Assembly: GCA_964023205.1 (NCBI GenBank)
Contig: OZ026839.1
Location: forward strand, 12,802,386 to 12,866,385
Direction: 5' to 3'
Source: Lutraria lutraria
Lineage: Eukaryota; Mollusca; Bivalvia; Venerida; Mactridae
DNA: 64,000 nt
This document shows, piece after piece, positions 1 to 12,440 of this stretch. The notes below the pieces were generated by a model. It was not told the origin of the DNA, made no database searches, and was given only the letters and a program-made list of their open reading frames with translations. Position numbers and translations under genes: made by a program. How positions within the stretch are numbered: the stretch's first letter is position 1; each line of letters opens with the position of its first letter.

Positions 1-142
1 ATTGTTTTCTGTTACAACGACCTTAATAAGTTCATCTTGTAGCAACCAGTTACTACTCTTAATTATGTCTTTAAAAATAATTATGCTTCTTCTTTGTATT
101 ATAATTTTGACTATTTACAAAGATCATTTCTAGAGCTGTCAT

Positions 143-2335
143 TCACCTGAACAGACTGAGAACTGGCATTATAATTATAATAAAGACTTTATTTATAGAG
201 GCAACACAGTTAGGCAGTGCCCAATCTTCTCCGTGAGCCTCTAAATCAACAATGTTTTCATGATATATACATACATTACATATTTTTGGCGCTGAGTAAT
301 CGTGGTATTTTCTTGTAAATTCAAGTCTTGGTTTAGGAAAATAAAGAGTTTGAATTATTTTCAGATGATCTAAGATAATGAGTATTGCTAGTATGATTTT
401 TATGAAATTTTCGCTTAAGTATTTTGGGCACTCACCATTTATAGACTTATACATCATGATTGATTTTTTGTATTTTACTCTCTCTGGAAAGCTCATGCAG
501 TTTAATGTAGAGTAAAGTTTCTCAGAGAGAATATCAAAGTCTTTGTCAAGTATGATTCTAGCTGCCCTCTTTTGGAATTTGGTCAGAATATCACTTCGAC
601 TACTATTGCAGTTTCCCCACACAGAGCAGCAATACTCTAAATCCACTTGTACTCCTAAAAGACGTTCGCAGTTTGACAGCTCTATATTATATTTTCCAAG
701 ATGTAGGGATATATTATTACTATCATACTAGTACATTTTTATAAGTAGCAGGAATTATCAGTGATTTAGCGTTTTTTGTCATTCAGTGCCATTGAGTTGT
801 TACAACACCATAAAAAGTATGTATATTTTATCAATATTGCTTTGAACTTTATTTTGAATTCCAATATAAGACTTTTCAACAGCTGTAATGGTTGTATCAT
901 CAGCAAACATATCAGTTAACATATCTTTTAGATCTTGTGGCATATCATTAATATTCATGATAAACAATACTGGTCCTAGAACTGGGCCTTGTGAAAGCCC
1001 TGATGTTACTTGACCTTGTTCAGAGAGTTTACCAGACACATGCCTCAGATGCCTGTTAATATCTATTTGACAAATATTAATTAAACCATTGTAGTGCAGA
1101 GGGGCTGTAATTGAAGGATGTTAGTTTCTCGATAAGAATTGTATGATTTACTAAATCAAATGCTTTCGATAAGTCGAGAAATACTGTACCAACACCCTGA
1201 CTATCATTCATAGCATCAGTTCACTGATCAACTATTGATGTCAAAACTGTTTCACAGGAGTGATTGGCTCTGAATCCCGACTGGTTTGTGTGTAGTAAAT
1301 TATTATCTTCGAGACATTTTTAGGTGGTTAACTGCATGTCGTTCAATAATTTTTGACACGACTGGGAGTCTTGAGATAGGCCTGTAATTAGTTTGATCAC
1401 TTTTAGGTTTAGTTTTAGCTCACCAGAGCTCAAAGTGCTCATGGTGAGCTATTGTTATCCCGTGATGACCGACTTCCGTGTGTGTGAGTGCGTGGGTGTG
1501 TGCGTCAACAATTGCTTTAAACAACATCTCCTTCTTAACCAGTTGACCAATTTCAACGAAACTTTACATGGATGTTCCTTGCATGAAGCTTTACCAAAGT
1601 TGTTAAAAAAATTAAATTCATTAAAAATTTTGTACAAAATCACAGGGCCTAGAGCTTAGATATTTGGTGTGTAGGATTGTCTAGTGGACCTCTAGCAAGT
1701 TTGTTCAAATGTTTGCCCCTAGGGTCAAAATTGGCCCCGCCACAGGGGTCACTTGATTTTACATAGACTTATATAAGGAAATTTTAAAAATCTTCTTGTC
1801 AGAAACTACAATGCCTAGAGCTTAGATATTTGGTGTGTAGCATTGTCTAGTGGATCTCTACTAAGTCTGATGAAATTATTGCCCTGGGATCAAAATTGGC
1901 CCCGCCCCAGGGGTCACTTGATTTTATATAGACTTATACAGGGAAAATTTAAAAAATCTTGTCATAAACTACAATACCTAGAGCTTAGATATTGGGTGTG
2001 TAGCAATGTCTAGTAGACCTCTACCAAGTTTTTTAAAATTATTGTCCTAGTTTATTAATAGGGGTTACTTTTGCAATTTTGATTTGACTTGGAAAACTTT
2101 GCTTGGTAATTCTTGGAATTCATAATCTTGGTAACAGGTTTAGTTATTACTTTTGCAGATAAGTTTTAAAAAAAAATGGGACTTAAACCATCCAGTCCTG
2201 TTGATTTGGTTGGATCTAAGTTCAAGAGTTCCTTACAACAAACTTCTTTTCATTTAATGGGTGGATCTTGTAGAGAAGTAAACGTTTGAGAAGAAATATT
2301 TGTATTGTTCATACAATCCACGAGATTTATCTCCT
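143..2335 (-). mobile_element. Degenerate non-LTR retrotransposon (LINE) reverse transcriptase
   Basis: Reading the minus strand from about 2335 down, successive fragments match the order of LINE reverse-transcriptase motifs. They are LDPTKSTGLDG near 2210, KIAKVTPINK near 2060, TNYRPISRLPVVSKIIERH near 1370, a DLSKAFD-like segment near 1170, QGPVLGPVLFIMNINDMP near 980, and FADDTT near 905 (the catalytic YxDD-type box). A C-terminal SVWGNC...KFQKRAARIIL region lies near 600. The frames are broken by stops and frameshifts, so this is a dead copy of a Jockey/CR1-like LINE. The 5' part (ORF1 and endonuclease) is not seen. A separate repeat splits it at 1415-2053. Confidence 0.85.
1415..2053 (+). 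repeat. Nested dispersed repeat beginning AGCTCACCAGAGC, inserted in the LINE
   Basis: One end is a near-palindrome (AGCTCACCAGAGCTC followed by TGCTCATGGTGAGCT). The body carries about three imperfect copies of a unit containing CTAGAGCTTAGATATT and GGTCAAAATTGGCCCCGCC. The same family lies in opposite orientation at 41390-42243. The LINE reading frame is cut between PINK and TKPKSDQ, and TAGTTT occurs on both sides, consistent with a short target-site duplication. No coding capacity is seen. Confidence 0.75.
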
Positions 2336-2349
2336 TATATAAATCAGTC

Positions 2350-2740
2350 ACATACTTAGTCGCACTCTATTATGGATAGCAATGACCTCGAGCTCAACAG
2401 TTGTTTGTGGTAAAGGGTTTTGAAGTTTTTGATGATCCTGAAGTATGTGACTCTTAGATGATGGTCTAGAGGCTGAAGACAGGATGTTGTGCTTGGAGTT
2501 GTGAAGTGTTCCAATGTCACGTTTGTTACTCCTAAATTAGTTCCTCGTGATGAGGCATTGTCTAGGGACATTAAGATATGCCTTTATTTAAAGAAGTTAT
2601 CCTGGCTATTCATCCAAGCCTTCTTACTCCAAGTATATGTGACGGGGAGATCAGTCCGTCTCACTGTCTTCATCCACCGCGAATTCTCAAACTTTCCAAT
2701 CACCAGACCGGTTTAGAGGGTTTCAAAATAACAGCAATGT
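2350..2740 (-). mobile_element. Tigger/pogo-type DDE transposase fragment
   Basis: On the minus strand, two pieces read like the DDE core of Tigger/pogo transposases. LVIGKFENSRWMK followed by LPVTYTWSKKAWM lies near 2600-2700. After a frame break comes SLDNASSRGTN, then LQPLDHHLRVTYFRIIKNFK near 2390-2570 (the family's LLDNAPSH ... LQPLDQGIIRNFK region). The piece is truncated at both ends and contains stops, so it is inactive. It abuts the 5' side of the LINE remnant. Confidence 0.75.
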
Positions 2741-5700
2741 TTCTAACATTAAACTGGCCTGAACCCTGGAATAATGAATGATAAACAGCTCATTAATTAT
2801 GCTCTTTAAAACATCAAACAATCTTGTAAAAGTAGATCATAATCACTTATAAGTCACAAGAAGTCTCTACCTTATACCATTTTCAAGAACACAATATCAC
2901 ATGAGCTCTTTCTTCCCAATTACTATCAGATTCTAGAATGTGTTGCCTTATGACACCAAGACCAGTGTAAGTCTTCAAAACTTCACTAATAGCCTAAACT
3001 CTTACATGTACTAATTTCTTCAGCCTTTTTTTATTTTTAACAAAGTTGTAATTAATGTTCACTAATATAAGATGTCATATAACATTTCAGTTTTAATACT
3101 AGTCCCCGACCTCCCGGTCATAATCAACAATAAATGGGAGAACCAACGTAGATGTAGACAGATTTTTTGCGTTCCACTTAAAGCATGAGATACGGCTCTT
3201 TAGAGACAATTACCATCACCAATGGTATCTAATGGTGAATGGACTACAAAAATGGTAGAAATCATGGGGAAAGGTATATAATGTCTTTGCTCTTTGGCTT
3301 GAGCTGAGTTTGAATTTAAAAAATGACGTTGAATGTTTATACCTCGATCAAAGTAAACATTCCTTGTTGTTAAATAATAGATGTATGTCAATGGCAATTC
3401 TTTATTTGATGCTGACCACCGCTCCATAACAATAATAGAAACTTTTGTACAAAATAAAAATAGACCAGTAATTCTGAGATATATAGATATGTACATATTT
3501 ACAAATAACACATTTACAGTTTTTATATGCTTTTAAACAAGTGGCAAATAATTGATGACTTTTTATTTGTTTCTTATAAATCTTGTCGAGTTGTATTTGC
3601 CTCTGAACATAATTATGAAAGCCATCTTCCGAAAAAAGTCCATACTCGTTAAATTCATTCCGTATTGTGTTGAATTACACATTATGGTATCAGTAAATTG
3701 AATATTTGTACTCATACATTTATTAAATGATTGATATATAAGCATAAGTTTTAAACATTTTATATTATCACTAAAATTGCATGGGGACATACAGATTTAT
3801 GCCCTTGTCTATTTCAAAATGTTATATAATAATGTAACTTGAAAACTTTTTGAGATATAGTCATCAAACTTCATATATGTCAACATGTAGTTGTGCATCT
3901 AGGTATTTCGAGAGTTATGGCTTTTGATATGGTTGAATAATAAGTGGAAATATCAAAGTGTAAAAATTACCTTTATGTTGGTGTTCAAGTTTAATTATTA
4001 TTTCTGCTTCCATTGGATATTCATCGGTAAAATAAAAAAAATATGAACAATGATGAACATCTATTCTAATATGATTTTAAGCATTAAATCATGGTGTGAA
4101 ATGTGTATAATTTGATATTATTTCACGTTTAGTAATGATTATCTATAAAAGTGACCAATCTAATATGTGTGGCAAAATCTGGATATTTTTCAGTTTCTTT
4201 CTTTATATATCATTCTTTCTTTGTAAGAAATAATGAAGATATTGTAATAAACTTACTACTTTTAGTCTGTCTATATAATGACGAGACTAATAACATCTAT
4301 TTTCCTATTTTTGGTTGTTCTGCCTCTTCCAGTTTTTTTTTTGATGGTCTAACTTATAGTTAGATATTTCATAGACATTTACAAAGTGTTAGTTATCGAA
4401 AGATATATGCTATAATTATATACATATATTTGATTATACAAAGTGCTATTTTTCTACTTCCATATCATCCTACATTCATATCGTCTTAATTTTATTTTGT
4501 CACACTTTAAGTTGATGATGGTCGTTTAAAACTTAAACAATCTTGTTGTATTGGTATAAAAAACGGTAGTGTCACTGACCTGACCAGAAAGACTGGAGAA
4601 CTTGTTGTCATTGCCATCTTATAACGTGAGCTATCCGTGTCACAGAAAAAATATGTCAAGTCAAACTGTATTTGAAAATGACACTCGGTTGTTGAACTCG
4701 TGTCGATAATAATGGAGGTTGACGCAGATAATTTACATTTAAATGTGGAAGATGGAACATGAGATATTTCAGAAGTTTTAATAGGTCATCCCAAACGAAG
4801 AGTTATTTGATTAACAAACAAAAACGCACCAAGTTGAGCAAATTAAGATTATTGTCCCAATATATTTGCGAATAAAAATGATATCTTATTAATTAAATAA
4901 AAATTTGGTATCTGTTTCATCATATGATATCATAATAATAATTAATTGATATACGTTATGAATGTAGACCATATTTAATGTTCACATATCGATGTGTCGC
5001 TAAATATCTTAAATTGTTCAACTGAACGCGATTTAGCTGTAACATATCCATTGTTATGTACCTCATATCATATAACTGATATATGCTGAGGTAATTCAGA
5101 ATGATTACACATATTTTCTGTAATATGATATTTTTCTTGAAGTAGAATAAGCCATATAAATAATTTAGCTGAACCATAGTAATCGAATGCTGACACAGTT
5201 GTTATTTGATTTCAGATGTTATGATAAAATGTCTAGTGCTTCATATAACATATTATCAATGATACAAGGGAAAACATATTTTGAAATTCGCTTGGTCGAC
5301 AGTATTCATTTGAGGAAATGTATGGTTACCCTAGCTGCTATATCACATTTCATAAGAAAACATCGCAACCAGTCTATGGTGTTACACTTTCAAGTGGGTT
5401 GGTTGACTTTACAAAAATTATATATATCAGCATCACTATGACACCGTAAAATGAGTTATCACGTTTTTTTAAAAAAAATAACCTAAAAGAAAAATAAACA
5501 TAAGCGATGAGCACTGCAGAAGGTATGACTTGGCGTTTCTTTTTTTAATATAGAAAAGTCTATTCAAAATGCTCCATGTGAACATGAATATACAAACATT
5601 ATCAAATAACATAACATGATGACGTTAATATAAAATTTCAAATACGGGTCGCCGGTCATTTGACCCGGATATGGATACTGCAAAACGGAATAAACTGCTA

Positions 5701-5826
5701 TATATATACAAGAATAAAATTGTGACTTTACGGTTGAGGAAATATCTATAATTATACAGTCGTTAAATTGAAATAGTTTCTTATGTCTGATGACAAATGC
5801 TGTGAATCCACATATGGACTGTAAAA
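2741..5826. other. Gene-free AT-rich stretch
   Basis: I see no recognisable coding exon, RNA gene or repeat here. Short ORFs have no family signature. The last few hundred bases are presumably the promoter and 5'UTR of the plus-strand gene starting at 5827; no clear TATA box could be assigned. Confidence 0.5.
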
Positions 5827-8800
5827 ATGGCTTATAGAGGATTAACACGCATCATCCATAGAACATTAAAATGTCAAAAACTGCATATTGATTATGGAAG
5901 ACGACTGCATACAAGCAGTGCAGCAATTTATCACGGTAAGTACATTCATTGATTTGTATATGATTATAATGAATTCTATATCAAAATCTTGTTTGTTTAT
6001 CACTTCCGATTGGCTATCCTCTCTAAATCATTATTTTACTAAAGATGTTTTGTTCGGCTTATCGTGTTGTAAGAATATTTAGATCATAAATTTAGTCAAA
6101 TGTTTCTGTATGTACGACAGACAAAACAAAAAATGAGTTTACATCCCGAACAAAAATAAGTATTGTTTCAAAGTGGGCAAACAAACAATTTTGAGGGTGT
6201 CCTGGTCTACTCTGTGTTAGACGACAGTACCGTTAAATCATTTTGGAGGGATACTTTTATCACATTAAATGCTTTTGAAAGAGGTATTCCTGAAAAATAA
6301 AATATTCTATTTAAATATATGATTTACAAAATGTACATATGTATGGATGGGCAGTTAACCGTCCAGTTTTCCTGATTCTGCAACTATCAAAACCTTGCTC
6401 TCTGCAGGAAATATCATTTATGAATTTGTAATTTTCAGATGTGTCAAGGTCGTATACTAGTAAAAGTACCATTAAAGATCAAAGAACAAATTTTCAAGAA
6501 CAAGTTACAGTGAAAAGTGTTCGTGCAGTAGTTCTTGATATTTGGGAAGAAGGAGATAGTAGTAGTGCTGAAACTCTGAAAACAATTACTGATTTGACAA
6601 CATTATTTAAAATTCTCAAAGCAAATGATGTTAAAATAGCTCTTTCAACTTCCGATTCAAGGGAAGGTACTCTGCAATCATTGAAGGAATTGAATTTAGA
6701 GCAGTACATTGACATGGTCGTTTGTGATTATGAAGATGATGTCACTCCAAAGCCAAATTCTTTTTCAGCGTTACAAATTTATACTAAACTTCCATCCGAT
6801 ACAGTTATGGTCGGCGACACCCAAGCAGACGTTGGTATGGGAAAGGCGGCAAATCTTGGTTGGAATGTTGGAGTGTTGAGTGGTGTAGGTAACAGTATTG
6901 ATTTGTTACCAGAAGCTGATCATGTGATACATAGTGTGAAAGATATTCTTCCCCTGATATTGCCGAAAGAAGAGTGGAAACAATATTACAAACACAGGTA
7001 CTAGGAATACGTACCTAAAATTTGTGGGTTGGGGAAAGAAAATGCTGTAAATTTATTAGAACCTTGTTGGTTTAATTTTGGGCATTCATATTTCCGATAA
7101 CCCAACCGACCATGGTATATAATTTTAATTCTCTGATTGATCAAACAAAGAATATCTTCATAATCTTCTTTGATCCACTCAAATTGATGCGTTTATTTAT
7201 ATTGTCTTCAGGTCAGCAGAGAGAATCATGATTGGACCTCATCATTTAGAAGAGGAACGTTCACAAAGTAACTCATCGCAGTACAACATCAAGGACAATA
7301 TTGGCTTTGCCATATGTTATCATAATGTTAAATATCTTTTCCAAGATAAAAATCAACCCGTCAAGAAACAGCAAGTCCGGAGTTTTCATTCTCAAGCTCG
7401 GCATCAATCAACTGAACTAAAAAGTTTCAATCTATTTTCTAATGGAAGAAGGAATTTCAGTACAAGCTCGAGACTGGATATGATCGTGGCTTCTAATGTT
7501 CCGTCATATGATTACATTGTTGTGGGGGCGGGATCTGCAGGGTGCGTACTAGCTAATAGACTTACAGAAAGTAGGCAGGATAAAGTTCTGCTGATGGAAG
7601 CTGGTCCAAAGGATTTTTCTTGGAAGATATGGATGCCTGCTGCTTTGAAGTACAACTTACGTGACGATAACTATAATTGGTATTATCATACTGAGCCAGA
7701 AGCAGCTATGAATAATCGTGTCATGTACTGGCCAAGAGGAAGAGTTTGGGGTGGGTCTTCATCTTTGAATGCTATGGTGTATATAAGGGGCCATGCCTTT
7801 GATTATGATCGTTGGGAAAAAGAAGGGGCCACTGACTGGTCATATACCAACTGTCTACCATACTTTCGGAAAGCTCAGACTCATGAACTAGGCGCAGATG
7901 ATTATCGTGGAGGGTCTGGTCCTCTGCACGTCTCTCGAGGAAAAACCAATAACCCTTTGCACCATGCATTTATTGAAGCTGGACAACAGGCCGGTTACCC
8001 GTTCACTGATGATATGAATGGGTACCAGCAAGAAGGAGTTGGATGGATGGATATGACTATACATAAAGGCAGAAGATGGAGTGCTGCTGCTGGATATCTT
8101 CATCCCATCAGAAAAGTGAGGAACAACCTTGAAACCAAGATCAAGGTCTTAACAACAAAAATCCTGTTTGATAAGAACAAGGCCGTTGGAATTGAATATG
8201 AAGAAAATGGTGAAAAGAAGAAGGCAATGGCTAACAAAGAAGTTATTCTCAGTGGAGGTGCAATTAATTCTCCACAGCTTTTAATGTTGTCTGGTGTTGG
8301 GAATGGTAATGACTTGTCTAAGTTAGACATTCCAGTGGTTGCCGATCTGCCTGGTGTTGGTGAGAATTTACAAGACCATTTAGAAATGTATATACAATAC
8401 AAATGTCTGAAACCAATAACTCTATACAAAGCACAATGGAAATTCCCGCACCACATGATAAGAATAGGTCTGCAATGGTTCCTTACACAAACTGGATGGG
8501 GTGCCACTTCTCATTTAGAGAGCGGTGGCTTCATACGAAGCCGAGCTGGTGTGGAACATCCAGACTTGCAGATTCATTTCTTACCATCTGTAGTTAATAA
8601 TCATGGTAGGAAAACAGGAGATTGTCACGCATTCCAATTCCATATTGGCCCTATGAGACCCACTAGTAAGGGATACTTGAAGCTCAAATCAACCAATCCA
8701 AGAGAACATCCTAAAATTGTTGCTAACTACATGACCACTGAAGAAGACATGCAGGAAATGAGAGATGGTATTACATTATCACGTGAGATGTTTGCACAGA

Positions 8801-9159
8801 AAGCATTTGATGAATTATGCGGTGAAGAACTTCAACCTGGACCAAAAGTGGAGACCAAGGAACAGATGGATGAGTTCATTCGAAATGTGGCTGACAGTGC
8901 CTACCACCCCTCTTGTACATGCAAAATGGGTCAGTCCAATGATCCAATGGCTGTTGTTGACCCTGAAACAAAAGTCATAGGACTTGAGAATCTTCGAGTA
9001 GTTGATGCATCAATTATGCCAAGCATTGTAAGTGGAAATCTGAATGGTCCAACAATCATGGTCGCCGAGAAGGCTGCAGATATTATCCGAGGTACAAATC
9101 CACTTCCAAAATCCACTGCTCCAGTTTATCATCCGAAATCTTTGGACACTCAAAGATAA
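5827..9159 (+). CDS. CHDH: HAD-like domain fused to mitochondrial choline dehydrogenase
   Basis: Three exons, 5827-5935, 6439-6997 and 7212-9159, join in phase with GT-AG introns (2616 nt, 871 aa). Exon 1 is an arginine-rich mitochondrial presequence (...YGRRLHTSSA). Residues about 60-215 form a HAD-like domain: D70 in VVLDIW, S106/T107, K141 and GDTQAD (163, 167). The second aspartate of the usual DxD is W72, so phosphatase activity is doubtful. From about residue 320 the protein is a complete GMC flavoenzyme very close to vertebrate choline dehydrogenase. It has GAGSAG at 328-333, WPRGRVWGGSSSLNAM, the catalytic-type histidine at 788 (SAYHPSCTCKMG) and asparagine at 834 (GNLNGPT), and ends SLDTQR. 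CHDH oxidises choline to betaine aldehyde in the inner mitochondrial membrane. The start was chosen because only it supplies a presequence in frame. If intron 2 were retained, a stop (TAG) follows at once, giving a HAD-only product. Confidence 0.88.
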
Positions 9160-9560
9160 TCTTCTTGTTTAAGTTAAATTTGAGAGGCCCATAATGTGTA
9201 GAAATAAGGACAACTGTGTTTAGTTTATTATTTGAATTAGATGATATATCATGCACATTTATTTTCAATTTAATCTTTTGGACTTTTACAAAAGTTTTTT
9301 TTTCTATTATAACACGAAAGCCCTAATTATAAATACACAATGCTAGCCATGGGGACATGTGTTGTACACAGTGTGTTTGTGATACAATATTGGACCAAAT
9401 ATGGTTTAGGTAAAAGAATGTCACGTTTAATGTGTTTTTCATGACCGACCCTTTTTTGGTTGCCAACCTCTATGTTCCTAGTGACAAAATAAAAATTACA
9501 TAACTATATTGGAACAAATAGGGCCTCATTTTATCTGAAAAGGTATGTAAGAAAAGTGAT
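9160..9560 (+). other. Probable 3'UTR of the CHDH gene with AATAAA at 9488
   Basis: The sequence after the stop is AT-rich with no coding potential. AATAAA at 9488-9493 is a plausible polyadenylation signal about 330 bases after the stop codon. Other A-rich tracts exist, so the real cleavage site is inferred. Confidence 0.45.
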
Positions 9561-9866
9561 TCAACCAGCCTATTGTAACATTTTCTCCAGTTTCATAAAA
9601 GACGCTCAGTTTTCGTCTCTGTTCTCCAGTGTTAGTCTCACAGTTCTGTCAGTAAAGACTCACACAGTCAAACTTGTGAAAAAAGGCCGCACTTTGGAAA
9701 GACAAAAATTGGCCTTTATTGACAGGTGGCAATTATTTGAAGGTAATTGTGTTCTAAAGAATCAATGATGATTTCAGAAAGAACGGCCTTTATTCACAGC
9801 GTGGCCTTTATTTGGAGGTGCTGCTAACACAGGTTTAACTGAATCCTGTGTTCTGAATTACATGTA

Positions 9867-10026
9867 CAGTGCAACCTCTACAGAGCGACCCTCTCCTGAG
9901 CAACAACCTCCCTTCAACAACAACATGATTTTTTCCCACTGCATCATATAACTATTATTTTAACCTCTCTAGAGCAACAACCTCTCTACAACAACATACA
10001 TGTGATGCTTTGGAGAGCTTTCACTG
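9867..10026. mobile_element. Short pogo-like MITE
   Basis: The element begins CAGTGCAACCTCTACAGAGC and ends with an inverted relative (reverse complement CAGTGAAAGCTCTCCAAAGC). The interior repeats CTCT..AGAGCAACAACCTC. A second copy lies at 53973-54146. The CAGT termini and adjacent TA suggest the pogo/Tigger group. It has no coding capacity. Confidence 0.65.
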
Positions 10027-10439
10027 TGGTAAAATTATCCAAGAAAAAGTTTTTTTTGTGATAAATCATGTATTTTGCTAATTTGAAAATTGTCTCAAAT
10101 CTTTTTTTCAGAGATATAGATCTTATTTGAAAGATTTTTTTGTAAAATTATTTAGTTTAAAGCCTTCAACAGCTAAACTGGTGTTAAACAGGCCCAAAAG
10201 GGATCAGTCGCTGAACTCATCTCAATTTTATTATCATATGTATTTTGAATGGTATCTATGTAAAGGTAACCAATAGCAAGTTTTTTGTTTATCTTTCTGT
10301 TGTTTACCCGACGAAGCCATTGTGAAGTGCATGTAGTTTTATTTACTGCGTATAACAGAAATCGCAATATTATTTTTTATATGTAAATTGTATCGTTAAA
10401 TTGTGTGTGATAGTTCCTAGTGTTATGAACATGATGAGG

Positions 10440-11420
10440 AAATGCTTCATTTTAACATGAATAATTTATCTTTTATATCATTTGTTAGAACAATAGAAAA
10501 CAACTGCTGGTGATATGGTTATTGTTTTTGTTGTAAATTTGACCTTTTGGCCTGGTCTGTGACCTTGAGGTTGACCTTCTGGAAGTCATAAAATGTATGA
10601 TGAAATGAGAACATCTTATGTTGATATTATTTGTTTATAGTTTTATGGGTACCCTCTCATGTAACTTTTACCAGGATATTTTAATGTTTCTCTATATATA
10701 ATTCTGAAATGGCGGCCATCTTGGAAGCCGTTTTGATTGTTCCTATGGTAATAAAAGAATGATAATATTTTGTTATGATATAAGACAATAACAACGCTAC
10801 ATTATAACATGAATAATCGTTATCAATAATATCATTTCTTAGCATAATAGAAAACAACTGCTGGTGATATGGTTATTTTTTAGTGAATTTGACCTTTTGA
10901 CCTGGTCTGTGACCTTAAGGTTGACATTCTCAAAGTCCTAAAATGTATGATGAAATGAGAACATCTTATGTTGGTATTATTTATTTATAGTTTTATGTGT
11001 ACCCTCTCATGTAACTTTTAACAGGATATTTTAATGTTTCTCTATATATAATTCTGAAATGGCGGCCATCTTGGAAGCCGTTTTGATTGTTCCTATGGTA
11101 ATAAAAGAATGATAATATTTTGTTATGATATAAGACAATAACAACGCTACATTATAACATGAATAATCGTTATCTATAATACCATTTCTAACCATAATAG
11201 AAAACAATTGGTGGTGATATGGTTATTTTTTAGTGAATTTGACCTTTTGACCCGGTCTGTGACCTTGGATTTGACCTTCAGAAAACCATACAATGCATGA
11301 TGAAATGATTACAATATATGTTTATCTTATTTGCCTAAAGTTTAAAGTGTACCCTCTGATGAAATTATTTTACAAGATATTTTCATTTTTTCTCTCTATA
11401 TAACTGAAATGGCGGCCTCT
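10440..11420. repeat. Three-copy tandem repeat of about 352 bp
   Basis: Units start near 10490, 10844 and 11194, marked by TGGTGATATGGTTATT at 10509, 10863 and 11213 (spacing 354 and 350). Each contains TTTGACCTTTTG..CTGGTCTGTGACCTT and AAATGGCGGCC. The third copy is the most diverged and decays after 11300. No gene is seen. Confidence 0.85.
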
Positions 11421-11939
11421 TTTGAGATTTTTTCCTCTACTATTGTTGTTAATCTGAAGAAAATGCTATGAATATATGAAGTATTGTTAAAGTTAAGTCT
11501 ATAGACCTGTGATTGAATGTGATATTAACCATTTTGTATACATGTTCAAAGCTTATTATATAATGTATTATGTGTTTTTTATTATCAAATTTATGCTATG
11601 ATTAAATTGTTGCTTAAAATCATGGCCATATGTTTCCCCGATATTGTATGAACTACACGCTGAAATGAAGTGTTTATTTTGTTTTTAATTATAAGGTAAG
11701 TTTTATTAAAAAGCTTTTTTCTTAACCATTATATATCTAAGCTACAGAACTTCTTTTGCTAATGACTTTTGTGACTTTCAAAGCTTTCAAATAAATATAT
11801 TTTCTCAAACATGAGTTCAATGTGTTTATGTTATATGAGTATGCTGGTTGGGTCATCTGTGAGTAATTGCTGGCTCTGGTTTGCTGCTACGACGGAATCA
11901 TCAACCCCAAAAATCTTTCAGCAATGTTAACAGACTTTT
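11421..11939. other. No recognised feature
   Basis: AT-rich DNA between two tandem arrays; I see nothing supportable in it. Confidence 0.5.
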
Positions 11940-12440
11940 CACTGTTTATTCCTGTTGTTTAGTTCGAACCCTTTTCGTCAAAATTCTTAAACATGACATG
12001 ATCCACAAGGTTGTATCTGTCACTCAGTTATAGTCTTAAATGAGTGCCATAACCCGTAACTACACGGCCGAGTATCATATGGCTATATGCCATGTTTAGG
12101 AGGCTCGTGCCAGGTCAAACACTTCTGATAAACCTTCAAAATAATGATGTTTTATTTGTTCGAACCCTTGAGTCAACATTCTGATGCATACCATGATCCA
12201 GAAGCGTATGCATGCCAGCCGCTCGGTAACGGTCTTTAATGAAAGCCAGGAACCATACCTATACGATCGTGTACCATATTGCTGTAGGCCACGTTCAGGA
12301 GGCTCGGACCTGGTCGAAAATCTCTGAGAAACCTCTACAATGGTGATATTCTGCAAGTCCGGACCCTTTACGACAACATTATCGTGTATGGCATGATCAA
12401 CAAGAGTGTACCTATCTGTAGAGGATGGTAAGTTCTCGTC
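11940..12440. repeat. Tandem repeat of about 197 bp, nearly three copies
   Basis: The landmark TTCGAACCC occurs at 11963 and 12159, with a diverged version near 12357. Each is followed by a CATGATCCA.AAG segment and, about 130 bases on, a GGCTCG(T/G)(G/A)CC segment. Copies are imperfect. An 86-codon open frame on the minus strand inside it has no family signature and follows the repeat, so it is not called a gene. Confidence 0.7.
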
